Shown: in pieces, positions 42,487 to 52,060 of the stretch
Layout: every line of letters begins with the position of its first letter
Position numbering within the stretch: position 1 is the first letter of the stretch
Source of the DNA: Marinilactibacillus sp042660675
GTDB lineage: Bacteria > Bacillota > Bacilli > Lactobacillales > Carnobacteriaceae_A
Length of the DNA: 64,000 nucleotides
NCBI RefSeq assembly: GCF_042660675.1
Contig: NZ_JBHSUL010000003.1
Coordinates: forward strand, 1-64,000
Reading direction: 5' to 3'
Translations under genes and position numbers: made by a program
Notes under the pieces: model-generated
Databases searched by the model: none
Told to the model about the DNA's origin: nothing
The model's input: the letters and a program-made list of their open reading frames with translations, nothing else

Positions 42487-42816
42487 TTAAAATAAAAACC
42501 AGACAACCGTAATTCCGCCTATACCGACAACCATAGACCACAATAAACTTTTCGTTTTATAAGCAATTAAAAAAACAGCAATAGATGGAATTAGTTTGAT
42601 ATTGATTGTTGGTTGTAGATTAAAGGAGCCATCCCAGAAAAAGATGTCTGAGGCCACAAGAGCTGCAAAGATTGATACCGGGATATACGTCATCCAGCGA
42701 CTAAAGGAAGGTGAAATCTCTTTTTTGCTTAACAGAAGCATTGGTAAGAAGCGCGGAATATAGGTCACAACGGCCATTCCTAAAATCAGTCCCCACACAT
42801 TATTCATTGGCTTCAC
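42487..42816 (-). CDS. azlD: Branched-chain amino acid exporter subunit AzlD
   Basis: 109 residues, four hydrophobic segments, with the family start region VVTYIPRFLPMLLLS. Forms the small subunit of the AzlCD exporter, which exports branched-chain amino acids and analogues in the family. It overlaps azlC by 17 bases, so the two are coupled. Confidence 0.9.
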   Translation of the reverse strand: MKPMNNVWGLILGMAVVTYIPRFLPMLLLSKKEISPSFSRWMTYIPVSIFAALVASDIFFWDGSFNLQPTINIKLIPSIAVFLIAYKTKSLLWSMVVGIGGITVVWFLF

Positions 42817-43519
42817 TCCCTTTGAGATTCGGTTTTGTATGACGATTTTTCCTAACTTCTAGATAATACCCTATAAAAGAAGCGATAACGGTAGCAATGA
42901 CGAGCGCAATGTTATGTTTCAAGACAATGGTTAAGACAACCGTCAGTACGATGGAACAGATTCCTGCGATAAGATGTTCTTTTGAAACAAATTGCTGGAC
43001 CATCATATATAAGAACATCGCAATCAACGCATAATTCATAATAATCGTATTGACTTGAATTTGACTTCCGATCATACCACCAATGATTGTACTGACCACC
43101 CAAGTTGAATAGTTAGCCACACTTGTTACCATGGCTTCCTCAGGAGACCAGTCACCTTCTCTGAACTTAGTATAATTAATCCCGTAAGATTCATCCGTCA
43201 ATACGTGACTGAATAGCGCGATAAATCCAAGAGACCGCTCTTTTACATAAGTAGACATACTGGCAGACATCAAAATATGCCTTAGATTCAGGAAAAAGAC
43301 CATCACTATAACCGATGGAATAGAAGCGCCTAAAACGAGCATACTAGCTGCCAGAAACTGTCCAGCTCCTGCATAAACAAGCACACTCATAAAAGAAATC
43401 CCTATGATAGAAATACCAGCGTCATATAAGACAATTCCACAAGCCAACCCTAGCGCTACGTAAGTAATCATGATTGGTGCACTGGCCTTTAATCCACTTT
43501 TTATTTCTGTTAGATACAT
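42800..43519 (-). CDS. azlC: Branched-chain amino acid exporter subunit AzlC
   Basis: 239 residues with about six to eight hydrophobic segments. YAGAGQFLAASML, NLRHILMSASM and HVLTDESYGI are signature stretches of the AzlC family. Large subunit of the AzlCD exporter. A second ATG four bases upstream is out of frame; AAGGAAG precedes the chosen ATG. It lies between the fni region and pdp, both transcribed separately. Confidence 0.92.
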   Translation of the reverse strand: MYLTEIKSGLKASAPIMITYVALGLACGIVLYDAGISIIGISFMSVLVYAGAGQFLAASMLVLGASIPSVIVMVFFLNLRHILMSASMSTYVKERSLGFIALFSHVLTDESYGINYTKFREGDWSPEEAMVTSVANYSTWVVSTIIGGMIGSQIQVNTIIMNYALIAMFLYMMVQQFVSKEHLIAGICSIVLTVVLTIVLKHNIALVIATVIASFIGYYLEVRKNRHTKPNLKGSEANE

Positions 43520-43587
43520 TCATTCACTTCCTTCATACTAATGACTTCATACCTATGAATAACTGGTAATATTTCTAAATAAAAAAA

Positions 43588-43648
43588 AGAGTCTTTGAAG
43601 AGTTGGAATGGCCTTTTGAAGACCGCATCTGCATACTCTTCTGACTCT
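43588..43648 (-). terminator. Intrinsic terminator of pdp
   Basis: On the minus strand AGAGTCAGAAGAGT pairs ACTCTTCAAAGACTCT with a small bulge, with an inner hairpin in the loop, then eight T. Confidence 0.82.
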
Positions 43649-43659
43649 GATTTATACAA

Positions 43660-44961
43660 CTATTTAATAATATCGTAGACTAGTGTTAGTGGTTCTGCTG
43701 TTTCACTGATTTCCATACTCTGACGAATCGTTTGTTTTGTTTCTTCTGCGATTGGTTTGTTTGAGTAGAGTGTTGCTAGAGATTCTCCAGCTTTCACAGT
43801 GTCGCCTACTTTTTTATTTAAGTAGAGCCCTGCTGCTAAGTCAATCTTACTTTCTTTTGTTTCTCTTCCGGCACCGAGTCTCATAGCTGCTAAACCAACT
43901 TGGTCAGCAACAATTTTAGAAATCACACCATCTTTCTCAGCCGTTACTTCTGTCGTAAATTCAGCTGAAGGTAAAACTTCATCTGTATGTTCAACAACTG
44001 AATCATCTCCACCTTGAGATTTCACAAAGACTTTAAAGGCTTCTAGTGCTTTCCCGTTATGCAGGTTTTCTTCTAGTAGTGTTCTTGCTTCTTCTAACGA
44101 GCTACCTACGCCACCTAAGAAGGCCATTTGACTTCCTAAGACGAGGCAAAGTTCCGTTAAATCTTCCGGTCCATTTCCTTTTAGGGTTTCGATTGCTTCT
44201 TTTACTTCAAGTCCATTTCCGATCGCATTTCCAAGCGGCTGGCTCATATCTGAAATAACTGCCATCGTGTTTCTACCAACTGAATTGCCGATTTCCACCA
44301 TAGCTTCCGCTAATTCTCTAGCTTGATCCACACTCTTCATGAATGCGCCGGCACCCGTTTTTACATCTAGTACAATTGCGTCTGCTCCAGAAGCAATTTT
44401 CTTGCTCATGATTGAACTCGCAATCAATGGAATGGATTCAACTGTACTTGTTACATCACGCAAAGCATACAATTTCTTGTCTGCCGGCGTCAGGTTTCCT
44501 GACTGACCAACGACAGCAACTTTGTTTTCATTAACCAGTTCCACAAATTGTTCTTTTGAAATTTCAACGTGAAATCCTGGGATTGCTTCAAGTTTGTCGA
44601 TCGTTCCACCCGTATGACCTAATCCTCGTCCACTCATTTTCGCTACAGGTACACCAACACTTGCGACTAGTGGTGCAAGTATTAAGGTTGTTGTATCCCC
44701 TACACCACCTGTTGAATGCTTGTCAACTTTGACACCTGCAATTGCAGAAAGGTCAATTTGATCTCCAGATTCAACCATCGCCATTGTTAGAGCACTACGT
44801 TCATCTTTTGTCATCCCTTTAAAGTAAATCGCCATATTCATTGCACTCATTTGATAGTCAGGAATCGTTCCATTTGTATATCCTTCAATCATCCATTTAA
44901 TTTCTTGCTCAGTCAATTCTTGATCATGTTGCTTTTTTTCAATTAAATCGATCATTCTCAT
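43660..44961 (-). CDS. pdp: Pyrimidine-nucleoside phosphorylase
   Basis: 433 residues, nucleoside phosphorylase family II. KVDKHSTGGVGDTTTL is the phosphate-binding loop, MSGRGLGHTGGTIDKLEAIPG is the family signature, and LYALRDVTSTVESIPLIASSIMSKK is the base-binding stretch. Splits uridine, thymidine and deoxyuridine with phosphate. The ATG at 44961 is chosen because TTGGAGG lies 8 bases upstream; a TTG in that site begins a slightly longer frame. Single-gene unit. Confidence 0.95.
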   Translation of the reverse strand: MRMIDLIEKKQHDQELTEQEIKWMIEGYTNGTIPDYQMSAMNMAIYFKGMTKDERSALTMAMVESGDQIDLSAIAGVKVDKHSTGGVGDTTTLILAPLVASVGVPVAKMSGRGLGHTGGTIDKLEAIPGFHVEISKEQFVELVNENKVAVVGQSGNLTPADKKLYALRDVTSTVESIPLIASSIMSKKIASGADAIVLDVKTGAGAFMKSVDQARELAEAMVEIGNSVGRNTMAVISDMSQPLGNAIGNGLEVKEAIETLKGNGPEDLTELCLVLGSQMAFLGGVGSSLEEARTLLEENLHNGKALEAFKVFVKSQGGDDSVVEHTDEVLPSAEFTTEVTAEKDGVISKIVADQVGLAAMRLGAGRETKESKIDLAAGLYLNKKVGDTVKAGESLATLYSNKPIAEETKQTIRQSMEISETAEPLTLVYDIIK

Positions 44962-45202
44962 TTTATATTCCTCCAAAAAACAAATTTCATAATGATTGCT
45001 TCTATTCCTTCATCTTATCATATTTCACGAATCAAGTTTGAACAAAATTGTAATCTCTTTCAATTTTAATAAAAGTTGACTTTTAATTCTATAATAGAAG
45101 CTGAATTTCCTAAGAGATACGATTATCACATTATTAAATTGGTTCACATATCCGAAATCCAAACGCGAGTACTCATCAATTTTAGTGTCTCAAACAAAAA
45201 AG

Positions 45203-45239
45203 CCCAGAGAGAATTGTAAATGAATACAATTCTTTCTGG
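45203..45239 (-). terminator. Intrinsic terminator of oppBCDF
   Basis: On the minus strand CCAGAAAGAATTGTAT pairs TACAATTCTCTCTGG with one mismatch, followed by GCTTTTTTG. Confidence 0.9.
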
Positions 45240-45298
45240 ATTTAATGATATTTGAGCATGACCTAAGACTACTATCTTAGATTCTTTATGATCAAGTA

Positions 45299-46252
45299 TT
45301 AGTTGTTTTGGTTATCGTAAGCAGCACGTTTTTGTTTCAGGCGAGGGACATCTGACTCTCGGCAATATACATAGTGTCCTGGAACGATTTCACGAAGTTC
45401 TTCTTCTTCGTCATTTGCGATTCTAGCTACATACGTTGTACGTTTACGAGCACGCTCGTATTCTGGATCCGGTAAAGGAACCGCAGAGAGCAAGCTTTCA
45501 GTATAAGCATGTAGTGGTTTGTTATAGACATCTTCTGCTGGCGCTAATTCAAGCAATTTACCTGAATTCATTACACCGATACGATCACTGATATATTTAA
45601 CCATTGATAAGTCGTGGGCAATGAATAAGAACGTTAAATCTTGAGATTTTTGTAGATCCATCAACAAGTTAACAACTTGCGCTTGGATTGAAACATCCAA
45701 TGCTGAAATGGGTTCATCTGCTACAATAAATTTAGGCTTAACGGCTAGCGCTCTAGCAATCCCGATACGCTGACGTTGTCCACCTGAGAATTCATGTGGA
45801 TAACGACTTGCGTGGTCAGGGTTTAGTCCTACTAATTCAAGCAATTCGATCACACGTGCATTACGTTCTTCTTTAGAGTTCGCAAGGCCGTGGATATCGA
45901 TTCCTTCAGCAATAATGTCTCGAACTTTCATTTTAGGATTCAATGAAGCATACGGATCCTGAAAGATCATTTGCATATCGCGTCTGAATTGTAATAAATC
46001 TTTTTTCTTAGAGATTTTGTGTACTTGCGTTCCCTGGAAATCAATTTCTCCAGCAGTTGGTTCGTACAAGCGGATGATTGAACGTCCCGTCGTTGATTTT
46101 CCTGAACCAGATTCTCCTACTAGCCCAAAAGTTTCACCTCTGAAAATATCAAAGGTAATGTCATCTACTGCGCGTACTTCATTCCTTGAACCTTCGTTGA
46201 AGTATTGCTTCAGATTTTTGACTTCTAAAATCTTTTCTTTTGACTTTTCCAC
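45299..46252 (-). CDS. oppF: Oligopeptide ABC importer ATPase OppF
   Basis: 317 residues. Walker A GESGSGKST, signature FSGGQRQR, Walker B FIVADEPISALD. The C-terminal extension contains a Cys-containing stretch (HYVYCRESD), as in OppF/DppF family members. Pairs with OppD to drive peptide uptake. It starts with GTG sharing one base with the oppD stop, with GGAGG 9 bases upstream. Confidence 0.95.
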   Translation of the reverse strand: MEKSKEKILEVKNLKQYFNEGSRNEVRAVDDITFDIFRGETFGLVGESGSGKSTTGRSIIRLYEPTAGEIDFQGTQVHKISKKKDLLQFRRDMQMIFQDPYASLNPKMKVRDIIAEGIDIHGLANSKEERNARVIELLELVGLNPDHASRYPHEFSGGQRQRIGIARALAVKPKFIVADEPISALDVSIQAQVVNLLMDLQKSQDLTFLFIAHDLSMVKYISDRIGVMNSGKLLELAPAEDVYNKPLHAYTESLLSAVPLPDPEYERARKRTTYVARIANDEEEELREIVPGHYVYCRESDVPRLKQKRAAYDNQNN

Positions 46253-47310
46253 TATTTCACGCCTCCATCATTGTGACGTTTGGCAAACTTCTCTTTGTAA
46301 AGCTGCTGACGGCCTTTGATTTCCTCAGGGGGGTCAATAGCCGGAGCGTCTTCGTGAAGTAGCCATGTTGCCGCGTAATGTGATTTTGAAACTTTAAACA
46401 TTGGCGGCTCCAGTTCTGTATCGATTTTCATTGCGTATTCATTACGAGGTGCAAACGCATCTCCTATTGGTGGATCCAGTAAATCTGGAGGAGTACCTGG
46501 AATCGCATATAAAGAGTTCGCTGTATCCAAAGTTGGCATAGAAGCAAGTAATCCCCAAGTATATGGATGTTGTGGATTATAAAAGACTTCATCAACAGTC
46601 CCTACTTCTACGAATTTTCCAGCATACATTACAGCTACTCGATCCGCCACATTCGCTACGACACCTAAATCGTGTGTAATAAAGATGATTGATGTATCGA
46701 TTTTTTCTTGAAGTTCTTTCATTAACTCTAAAATCTGAGCTTGAATCGTTACGTCAAGGGCTGTAGTCGGCTCATCCGCAATCAAGATATCTGGATTACA
46801 AGCTAGCGCGATCGCAATAACGATACGCTGTCTTTGACCACCAGAAAATTGGTGAGGATACTGCTTCATTCTTTTTTCTGGATCTGGTAAACCAACCAAT
46901 TCCAGCAATTGTAACGCTCTGTCATGTGCTTGACTTTTGTTCATCTTTTGATGAATTTTCAGTGGCTCTACGATTTGTTTTTCAATTGTCATTGTAGGGT
47001 TCAAAGACGTCATCGGATCTTGGAAGATCATTGCAATTCTTTTTCCTCGAATCGCCTGCATCTCTTTTTCCGATGCGTGAACGAGGTCTTTACCGTTAAA
47101 TACGATTTGTCCCTGTTCGATGTTGGCATTTTGAGATAATAGACGCATGATACTTCTGGAAGTAACGGATTTACCTGAGCCTGACTCCCCAACGATTGCT
47201 AGTGTTTCACCTTTTTTTAGGTCAAAACTGACACCACGAATGGCTTGTACTTTACCTGCGTAAGTGTCGAAAGTAATATTTAAATCTCTCACTTCTAAAA
47301 TGTTACTCAT
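46252..47310 (-). CDS. oppD: Oligopeptide ABC importer ATPase OppD
   Basis: 352 residues. Walker A GESGSGKSV, signature FSGGQRQR, Walker B LIADEPTTALD, then the C-terminal oligopeptide/dipeptide extension with GTPPDLLDPPIGDAFAPRNEYA (the usual metal-binding Cys residues are not obvious there). Coupled to oppF by a one-base overlap. GAGGTGA precedes the ATG. Confidence 0.95.
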   Translation of the reverse strand: MSNILEVRDLNITFDTYAGKVQAIRGVSFDLKKGETLAIVGESGSGKSVTSRSIMRLLSQNANIEQGQIVFNGKDLVHASEKEMQAIRGKRIAMIFQDPMTSLNPTMTIEKQIVEPLKIHQKMNKSQAHDRALQLLELVGLPDPEKRMKQYPHQFSGGQRQRIVIAIALACNPDILIADEPTTALDVTIQAQILELMKELQEKIDTSIIFITHDLGVVANVADRVAVMYAGKFVEVGTVDEVFYNPQHPYTWGLLASMPTLDTANSLYAIPGTPPDLLDPPIGDAFAPRNEYAMKIDTELEPPMFKVSKSHYAATWLLHEDAPAIDPPEEIKGRQQLYKEKFAKRHNDGGVK

Positions 47311-47324
47311 CTATAGTCACCTCG

Positions 47325-48377
47325 CTAATCTTTCATTTTTGGATCAAAAGCATCTCGTAGTCCGTCAGCCAATAAGTTAAACGAAATCATCAAGAGGCAT
47401 AAAACGCCTGCCGGGTACCACATAATATGCGGTAAGAACTGGAAGGTTTTATATCCATCATTAATCAATGTACCTAAAGAAGCTAACGGAGCCGGTATAC
47501 CGATACCGATAAAGCTTAAGAAGGCTTCAAAGAATATTGCAGATGGAATAGAAAACATCGTTTGAATAATGATGACTCCTGATAAGTTTGAAATTAAGTG
47601 TTTCATAGCAATTTTAATGGGAGATTCGCCTAATGTCTGAGCGGCCAAAATATATTCTTGGTTTTTCAGTTTCAGCGTTTGTGCCCGTACGATTCGTGCC
47701 ATTGGAATCCATCCTGTTATCGCAAGCGCAATAATGATTGCTTGGATACCAGGTTCCAATACTAATAGTGTCAAAATAACGACCACTAAGTTTGGAACAC
47801 CAGATAAGATTTCTAAAATTCTTTGCATGACATTATCGACTCTGCCGCCTTTCCAGCCTGAAACCAGACCATAGACAACTCCGAAGGTCAAATCAAAGAA
47901 GGCTGCCGCAAAAGCGATAATCAGGGATACACGTGTCCCATATAATATACGTGAAAGCAAGTCACGTCCTAGACTGTCTGTTCCTAAAATATAGTAAGTT
48001 CCTTCTTCAGCTCCTACTTGCGCATATTTATCAAAACGTTCTCCGCCACCGGCTGTAGTTGTTCCGTTTAAGCCATTGATATCAATACCGGGAATCTTCG
48101 GCGGTAAACTCGTTTGTCCACTATATTGAGTGTATGGACTGTGTGGTGAGATCAGTGGTGCAGAAAAAGCTAATATCATAATGACTAGCAGTACGCCCAA
48201 ACTAATAACTGCTGCTTTGTTTTTCTTTAATCTTCTCCAAGAATCTTGAAGAAAGCTCAACGATGGTGCGCTAATTTTTTCATTATCTTCAGTACTCGCT
48301 CCGCTGACCTTTTCAAACATATCAGGAGAAAATTTAGTTTTCTCATTTATCGTTGCGTTATTATCATGAGTTTCCAT
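47325..48377 (-). CDS. oppC: Oligopeptide ABC importer permease OppC
   Basis: 350 residues. A long cytoplasmic N-terminus (about 70 residues) leads to six helices. GTDSLGRDLLSRILYGTRVSL is split here as GTDSLGRDLLSR and YGTRVSL, typical of OppC/DppC, and the EAA loop is around AAQTLGESPIKIAMKH. The ATG at 48377 is chosen because AAGGAGG lies 8 bases before it. It begins one base after the oppB stop. Confidence 0.94.
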   Translation of the reverse strand: METHDNNATINEKTKFSPDMFEKVSGASTEDNEKISAPSLSFLQDSWRRLKKNKAAVISLGVLLVIMILAFSAPLISPHSPYTQYSGQTSLPPKIPGIDINGLNGTTTAGGGERFDKYAQVGAEEGTYYILGTDSLGRDLLSRILYGTRVSLIIAFAAAFFDLTFGVVYGLVSGWKGGRVDNVMQRILEILSGVPNLVVVILTLLVLEPGIQAIIIALAITGWIPMARIVRAQTLKLKNQEYILAAQTLGESPIKIAMKHLISNLSGVIIIQTMFSIPSAIFFEAFLSFIGIGIPAPLASLGTLINDGYKTFQFLPHIMWYPAGVLCLLMISFNLLADGLRDAFDPKMKD

Positions 48378-48378
48378 A

Positions 48379-49323
48379 TTATTTTCCTCCTTCAGATGAT
48401 ACACGAATTCGAGGATCGACGATGCCATACATAATATCTACTACTAAAATGATAAATACGAGCATAGCAGAGTAAAGAATCGTCACACCCATAATAGTCG
48501 GATAATCATTTGACAAGATTGATTTAACGAACTGTTCACCAATACCAGGGATTGCATAAATGTTCTCTACAACCATTGAACCAGTCATTAACGCAACTGC
48601 CATGGGTCCTAAAATGGTCAACAATGGAATCAAGGCATTTCTAACCCCATGTTTGAAGGCTACTACCCAACGGCTAAGACCTTTTGCTCTGGCAAGTTCA
48701 ATGTAATCACTGCTGAGTACGTCAACCATTTCTGTACGGATAAAACGAGCAGAATCTGCCAACGGTCCAATCGCTAAAGCCAGTGTTGGTAAGACAGAGG
48801 ATTCAAATCCACCGTTCCAAAGTGCAATCGGGAACCAACCTAATTTAACAGCAAATATCAGTTGTAATAATACAGCGAATACGAAGTTTGGAATAGATCT
48901 ACCAAGAATGGCTACAAAGGTTGCCGATGTATCGATCCAAGTATTTTGTTTCATAGCTGAAATTACTCCAAGAATAATTCCGAAGAATGTTCCTAATACA
49001 ACTGCTTGAAATCCTAATTGAAGAGAAGGACCAATTCGAGTGGATAAAAGTTTTGTAACTGGCGTATTATCGTATTGAAAAGATGTTCCTAAATCTCCCT
49101 TAACGAGTCCGCCCATGTAAATGGCATATTGAACAACGTCCGGTTCGTTTAATCCATATTGTTCATTCATAATCTCAATTTGCTGATCGGACAATTTTTC
49201 TTGATTTGTATAGGGTGTTCCGGGCAGCAACTTGCTTAGAAAGAACGTAATCGATGCAATTAGAAATAAAGTTACAAACATGTAAAATACACGTTTTCCT
49301 AAATATTTCAAATAATGATTCAT
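48379..49323 (-). CDS. oppB: Oligopeptide ABC importer permease OppB
   Basis: 314 residues, six helices. N-terminal helix near 10-30, LPGTPYTNQE, GDLGTSFQYDNTPV, and the EAA-loop region ELARAKGLSRWVVAFKHGVRNAL. First gene of oppBCDF on the minus strand. The binding-protein gene oppA lies upstream on the same strand but is separated by a plus-strand gene and a terminator. Confidence 0.94.
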   Translation of the reverse strand: MNHYLKYLGKRVFYMFVTLFLIASITFFLSKLLPGTPYTNQEKLSDQQIEIMNEQYGLNEPDVVQYAIYMGGLVKGDLGTSFQYDNTPVTKLLSTRIGPSLQLGFQAVVLGTFFGIILGVISAMKQNTWIDTSATFVAILGRSIPNFVFAVLLQLIFAVKLGWFPIALWNGGFESSVLPTLALAIGPLADSARFIRTEMVDVLSSDYIELARAKGLSRWVVAFKHGVRNALIPLLTILGPMAVALMTGSMVVENIYAIPGIGEQFVKSILSNDYPTIMGVTILYSAMLVFIILVVDIMYGIVDPRIRVSSEGGK

Positions 49324-49596
49324 CGATTTTACACCTCCAGTATTATTATTTTTTATTCATATTAAAAAAAGCACAATATATAGAATATTCTCTCTAGGCA
49401 CTGATTGCAAATCTTTTTGCTATTATGTGACTATTAAACGGTTCCTATTAGAAAAATATAAGGAGTTATTTCATTCTACTATCATTTCCGTTTAATTTTC
49501 CTAATTTCTCTATTTACACGGATTCTCTTATTGAGGTTTTACAACATATAAGGTACAGTATAAAATAGACTTTTCAAAACTTTAGGAGAATCTACT

Positions 49597-49971
49597 ATGC
49601 GCATAAAACTAAATTTAGTCAGCTTTGCTAGTGCCATCATTTTGTTGATTTTCATTCTTGAATGGATCCTTTATGGAGAAATCAGTTTCCTTCAGACAAC
49701 TAACCTGTTTTTTTACCCTGCAGGACTTTTTCTCATCCTTGGAGTTTTTGGTTTAGTGATCCGTTCCGGATCTTTTGACTTTTTCCATTATAGCGTTAAT
49801 AAAGCTACTCGCCTTTTTCGTAAATCTAGTTCAATAGAGGACGAAGAGCGACCAATCTCTCATTTATCCAATCAATTTGGTAAAGGGTACACCGTTTTAC
49901 TCAAAATCGGTCTGATTTTAATGAGTATTTCTCTACTATCTTTAATGGGATTTTATTTGTTTGAAAGATAA
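49597..49971 (+). CDS. DUF3899 membrane protein
   Basis: 124 residues with three to four hydrophobic segments (about 6-24, 31-55, 98-120) and a basic, Ser-rich loop between. The pattern FYPAGLFLILGVFGLVIRSGSFDFFHYS fits the DUF3899 family, which is usually a small membrane protein of unknown role. TAGGAG precedes the ATG. It is transcribed against both flanking opp units. Confidence 0.75.
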   Translation: MRIKLNLVSFASAIILLIFILEWILYGEISFLQTTNLFFYPAGLFLILGVFGLVIRSGSFDFFHYSVNKATRLFRKSSSIEDEERPISHLSNQFGKGYTVLLKIGLILMSISLLSLMGFYLFER

Positions 49972-50023
49972 AATTTGTATAAAAATGATGGTGCTTTTTA
50001 TGCATAATTATATTATAGGGCTT

Positions 50024-50053
50024 AAAAAAAGAGTGGATATCCACTCTTTTTTT
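50024..50053. terminator. Bidirectional terminator between DUF3899 and oppA
   Basis: AAAAAAGAGTGGAT and ATCCACTCTTTTTT form a perfect palindromic stem with A and T tracts on both sides. It serves both convergent genes. Confidence 0.92.
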
Positions 50054-50085
50054 GTAGCCTTTAATCTTTATTCATTTTCTAAAGA

Positions 50086-51756
50086 TTATTTACCTTCGAT
50101 GTAAGCCCATTTGTATGAGTATTCTGCACCTGTTAGGTGGTGAACTAGATCTTGAACGTAATCTTTTTCAAGAACTGCATACGCACGTTGGTAAATTGGT
50201 GCGATACCAGCAGAGTCTAATAAGATTTGCTCAGCTTCTAGCATAGCTTCCCAACGACCTTCTAAATCACTTGCATCGTTTTGTGCTCTTTCAATTAAAG
50301 CATCGTATTCAGGGTTGCTGAATCCAGATTTGTTGTTGCCGTTTTCTGTTTCAAACAATTCCAAGAAGTTGATTGGATCAGCATAATCTGCTCCCCATCC
50401 AGCTAGTTGAATATCGTAATCTTGTTTAGAGTTAGCATCCAGACGAACTTTGAATGGTACGTTTCTCAAGTTGATTGTTAAGTTTGGTAAGTTTGATTCT
50501 AATTGAGACTGCATGAATTCTAATGAACGTTTAGAGTTTTCAGTGTCATCTCCAAGCATTTCAAGTGTTAGTGAATCTACACCTAATTCGTCAAGTCCTG
50601 TTTCAAAGTACTCAACAGCTTGTTCTGCGTCGAAAGAAAGCAAGTCTCCATTTTCAGCACGGAAATCTTCGTTAGAAGCTGGTCCAACTGCTAATTCAGC
50701 AGGTACTAAACCATTTGCTGGAAGAGAACCATTTTGTAAAACTGTATCAGAGAAGCTTTGTTTATCGAATGCCATCGCAATAGCTTTACGAATGTTTTCA
50801 TTTGCTAATGGTGTTTCTTCTCCATTACGTTCTTGGTTGAACTTGAAGTAGAATACTGATGAAGTCGCTTGTGATAGTAAATCAGGAGCGCCTTGTTTTG
50901 TTTGAACATACTCTCCAGTAAGGATCATACGGTCTGCTTCACCGGCATTGTATAAGTTCAATGCTGTTGAAGTTTCTTTAACGGCATCTACATCAATACG
51001 GTCAAGTTTTACAACGTCTGCATCCCAGTAATCTTCATTTTTCTCTAATGACCAGCTAAGTCCAGCGCCATCCCAATCTGTTAATTCAAATGGTCCGTTA
51101 TAAAGAATTGTGTCACTGTTTGTTGCGTAGTCATTTCCTTGTTCCGTTACATATTCTTCGTTAAGTGGGAAGAACATTGATAGTGTTAATAGATCTTTGA
51201 AGTAAGGAACTGGTTTTGCTAGTTCAACTACAAAAGTTGTTTCATCTTCAGCAGTCACACCAAGTTCTGAAGGATCCATTTCTCCAGTAAGGATTTCTGA
51301 AGCATTTGTCACAATACCGTCAATCATATAAGCATATTCTGCTGCTGTCTCAGGATTTGCTAGACGTTGCCAAGCATAGACAAAGTCATTTGCTGTAACG
51401 GGTTCGCCATTTGACCATTGTGCATCTTCTCTGATTTTAAATGTATATGTCAAGCCATCTTCGCTTACAGTTGGCTCTTCTGCTGCCATACCTAATTGTA
51501 GATCGTTTTCAGGTCCTTGACGATAAAGGCCTTCGTTTACGTTGTTCAGTACGTTATTACTTACTGAGTCTGTAGAAGTAGTAGAATCCATTGAAGGGAT
51601 TTCAGCTGTTTCAATTAAGTGTAGAACTTGCTCATCGTTTGATCCTTCTGAACTTGATTCTTCGGCAGAGTCGTTTCCACCATTACCACAAGCTGCTAAT
51701 AGTAAAGCACTTGTTAATGTTAACCCTAGAGTACGTGCTAGTTTACTGTTCTTCAT
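50086..51756 (-). CDS. oppA: Oligopeptide-binding lipoprotein OppA
   Basis: 556 residues, solute-binding family 5. The signal peptide ends at LLLAAC (C23) and is followed by an acidic, Ser-rich linker (GNDSAEESSSEGSND). LTYTFKIREDAQWSNGEPVTAND and YNGPFELTDWDG are family stretches. It delivers peptides to OppBCDF. The mature protein is strongly acidic, in line with a salt or alkaline habitat (inference). GGGAGG precedes the ATG. The unit ends at the terminator 50024-50053, so it is transcribed apart from oppBCDF. Confidence 0.95.
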   Translation of the reverse strand: MKNSKLARTLGLTLTSALLLAACGNGGNDSAEESSSEGSNDEQVLHLIETAEIPSMDSTTSTDSVSNNVLNNVNEGLYRQGPENDLQLGMAAEEPTVSEDGLTYTFKIREDAQWSNGEPVTANDFVYAWQRLANPETAAEYAYMIDGIVTNASEILTGEMDPSELGVTAEDETTFVVELAKPVPYFKDLLTLSMFFPLNEEYVTEQGNDYATNSDTILYNGPFELTDWDGAGLSWSLEKNEDYWDADVVKLDRIDVDAVKETSTALNLYNAGEADRMILTGEYVQTKQGAPDLLSQATSSVFYFKFNQERNGEETPLANENIRKAIAMAFDKQSFSDTVLQNGSLPANGLVPAELAVGPASNEDFRAENGDLLSFDAEQAVEYFETGLDELGVDSLTLEMLGDDTENSKRSLEFMQSQLESNLPNLTINLRNVPFKVRLDANSKQDYDIQLAGWGADYADPINFLELFETENGNNKSGFSNPEYDALIERAQNDASDLEGRWEAMLEAEQILLDSAGIAPIYQRAYAVLEKDYVQDLVHHLTGAEYSYKWAYIEGK

Positions 51757-52060
51757 CTGTTGTTTCCTCCCAAAATATATAACTAATTTTCATAATAAAT
51801 TATAATTCAGATCACTTGGAATACTTTATCAGCTTTCTATCATAATTACAACAGGTTATTTTAATTTTTAAATTTTTCTCTCACTATTTTGATATTTTTA
51901 AGAAATTGTTCATTTTTTGTTCGTTTAAATCGACTTCACTTTTTCATTCCTTTCAAACGCCCTACATTACATGTTATAATAAAATCGTCTGATAGACCGC
52001 TGTTTTGCTTATCTAATAGCGGTTCTGTCTGTAATGAGCAACTATATAGGGAGAGATTAG
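51757..52060. other. Divergent intergenic region oppA / kbl
   Basis: About 300 AT-rich bases. They hold the kbl promoter and a 5' leader hairpin (ACCGCT and AGCGGT, about 51996-52024). I see no gene and no certain regulator site on the oppA side. Confidence 0.5.
51952..51980 (+). promoter_or_regulatory. kbl promoter
   Basis: Extended -10 TGTTATAAT (hexamer 51975-51980) with a weak -35 TTCAAA (51952-51957) at 17-bp spacing. Confidence 0.6.

Noticed and set aside
51757..51900. CodY box upstream of oppA
   Set aside because: An AT-rich near-palindrome (AATTTTTAAATTTTT) is present but lacks the central pattern of the CodY motif.
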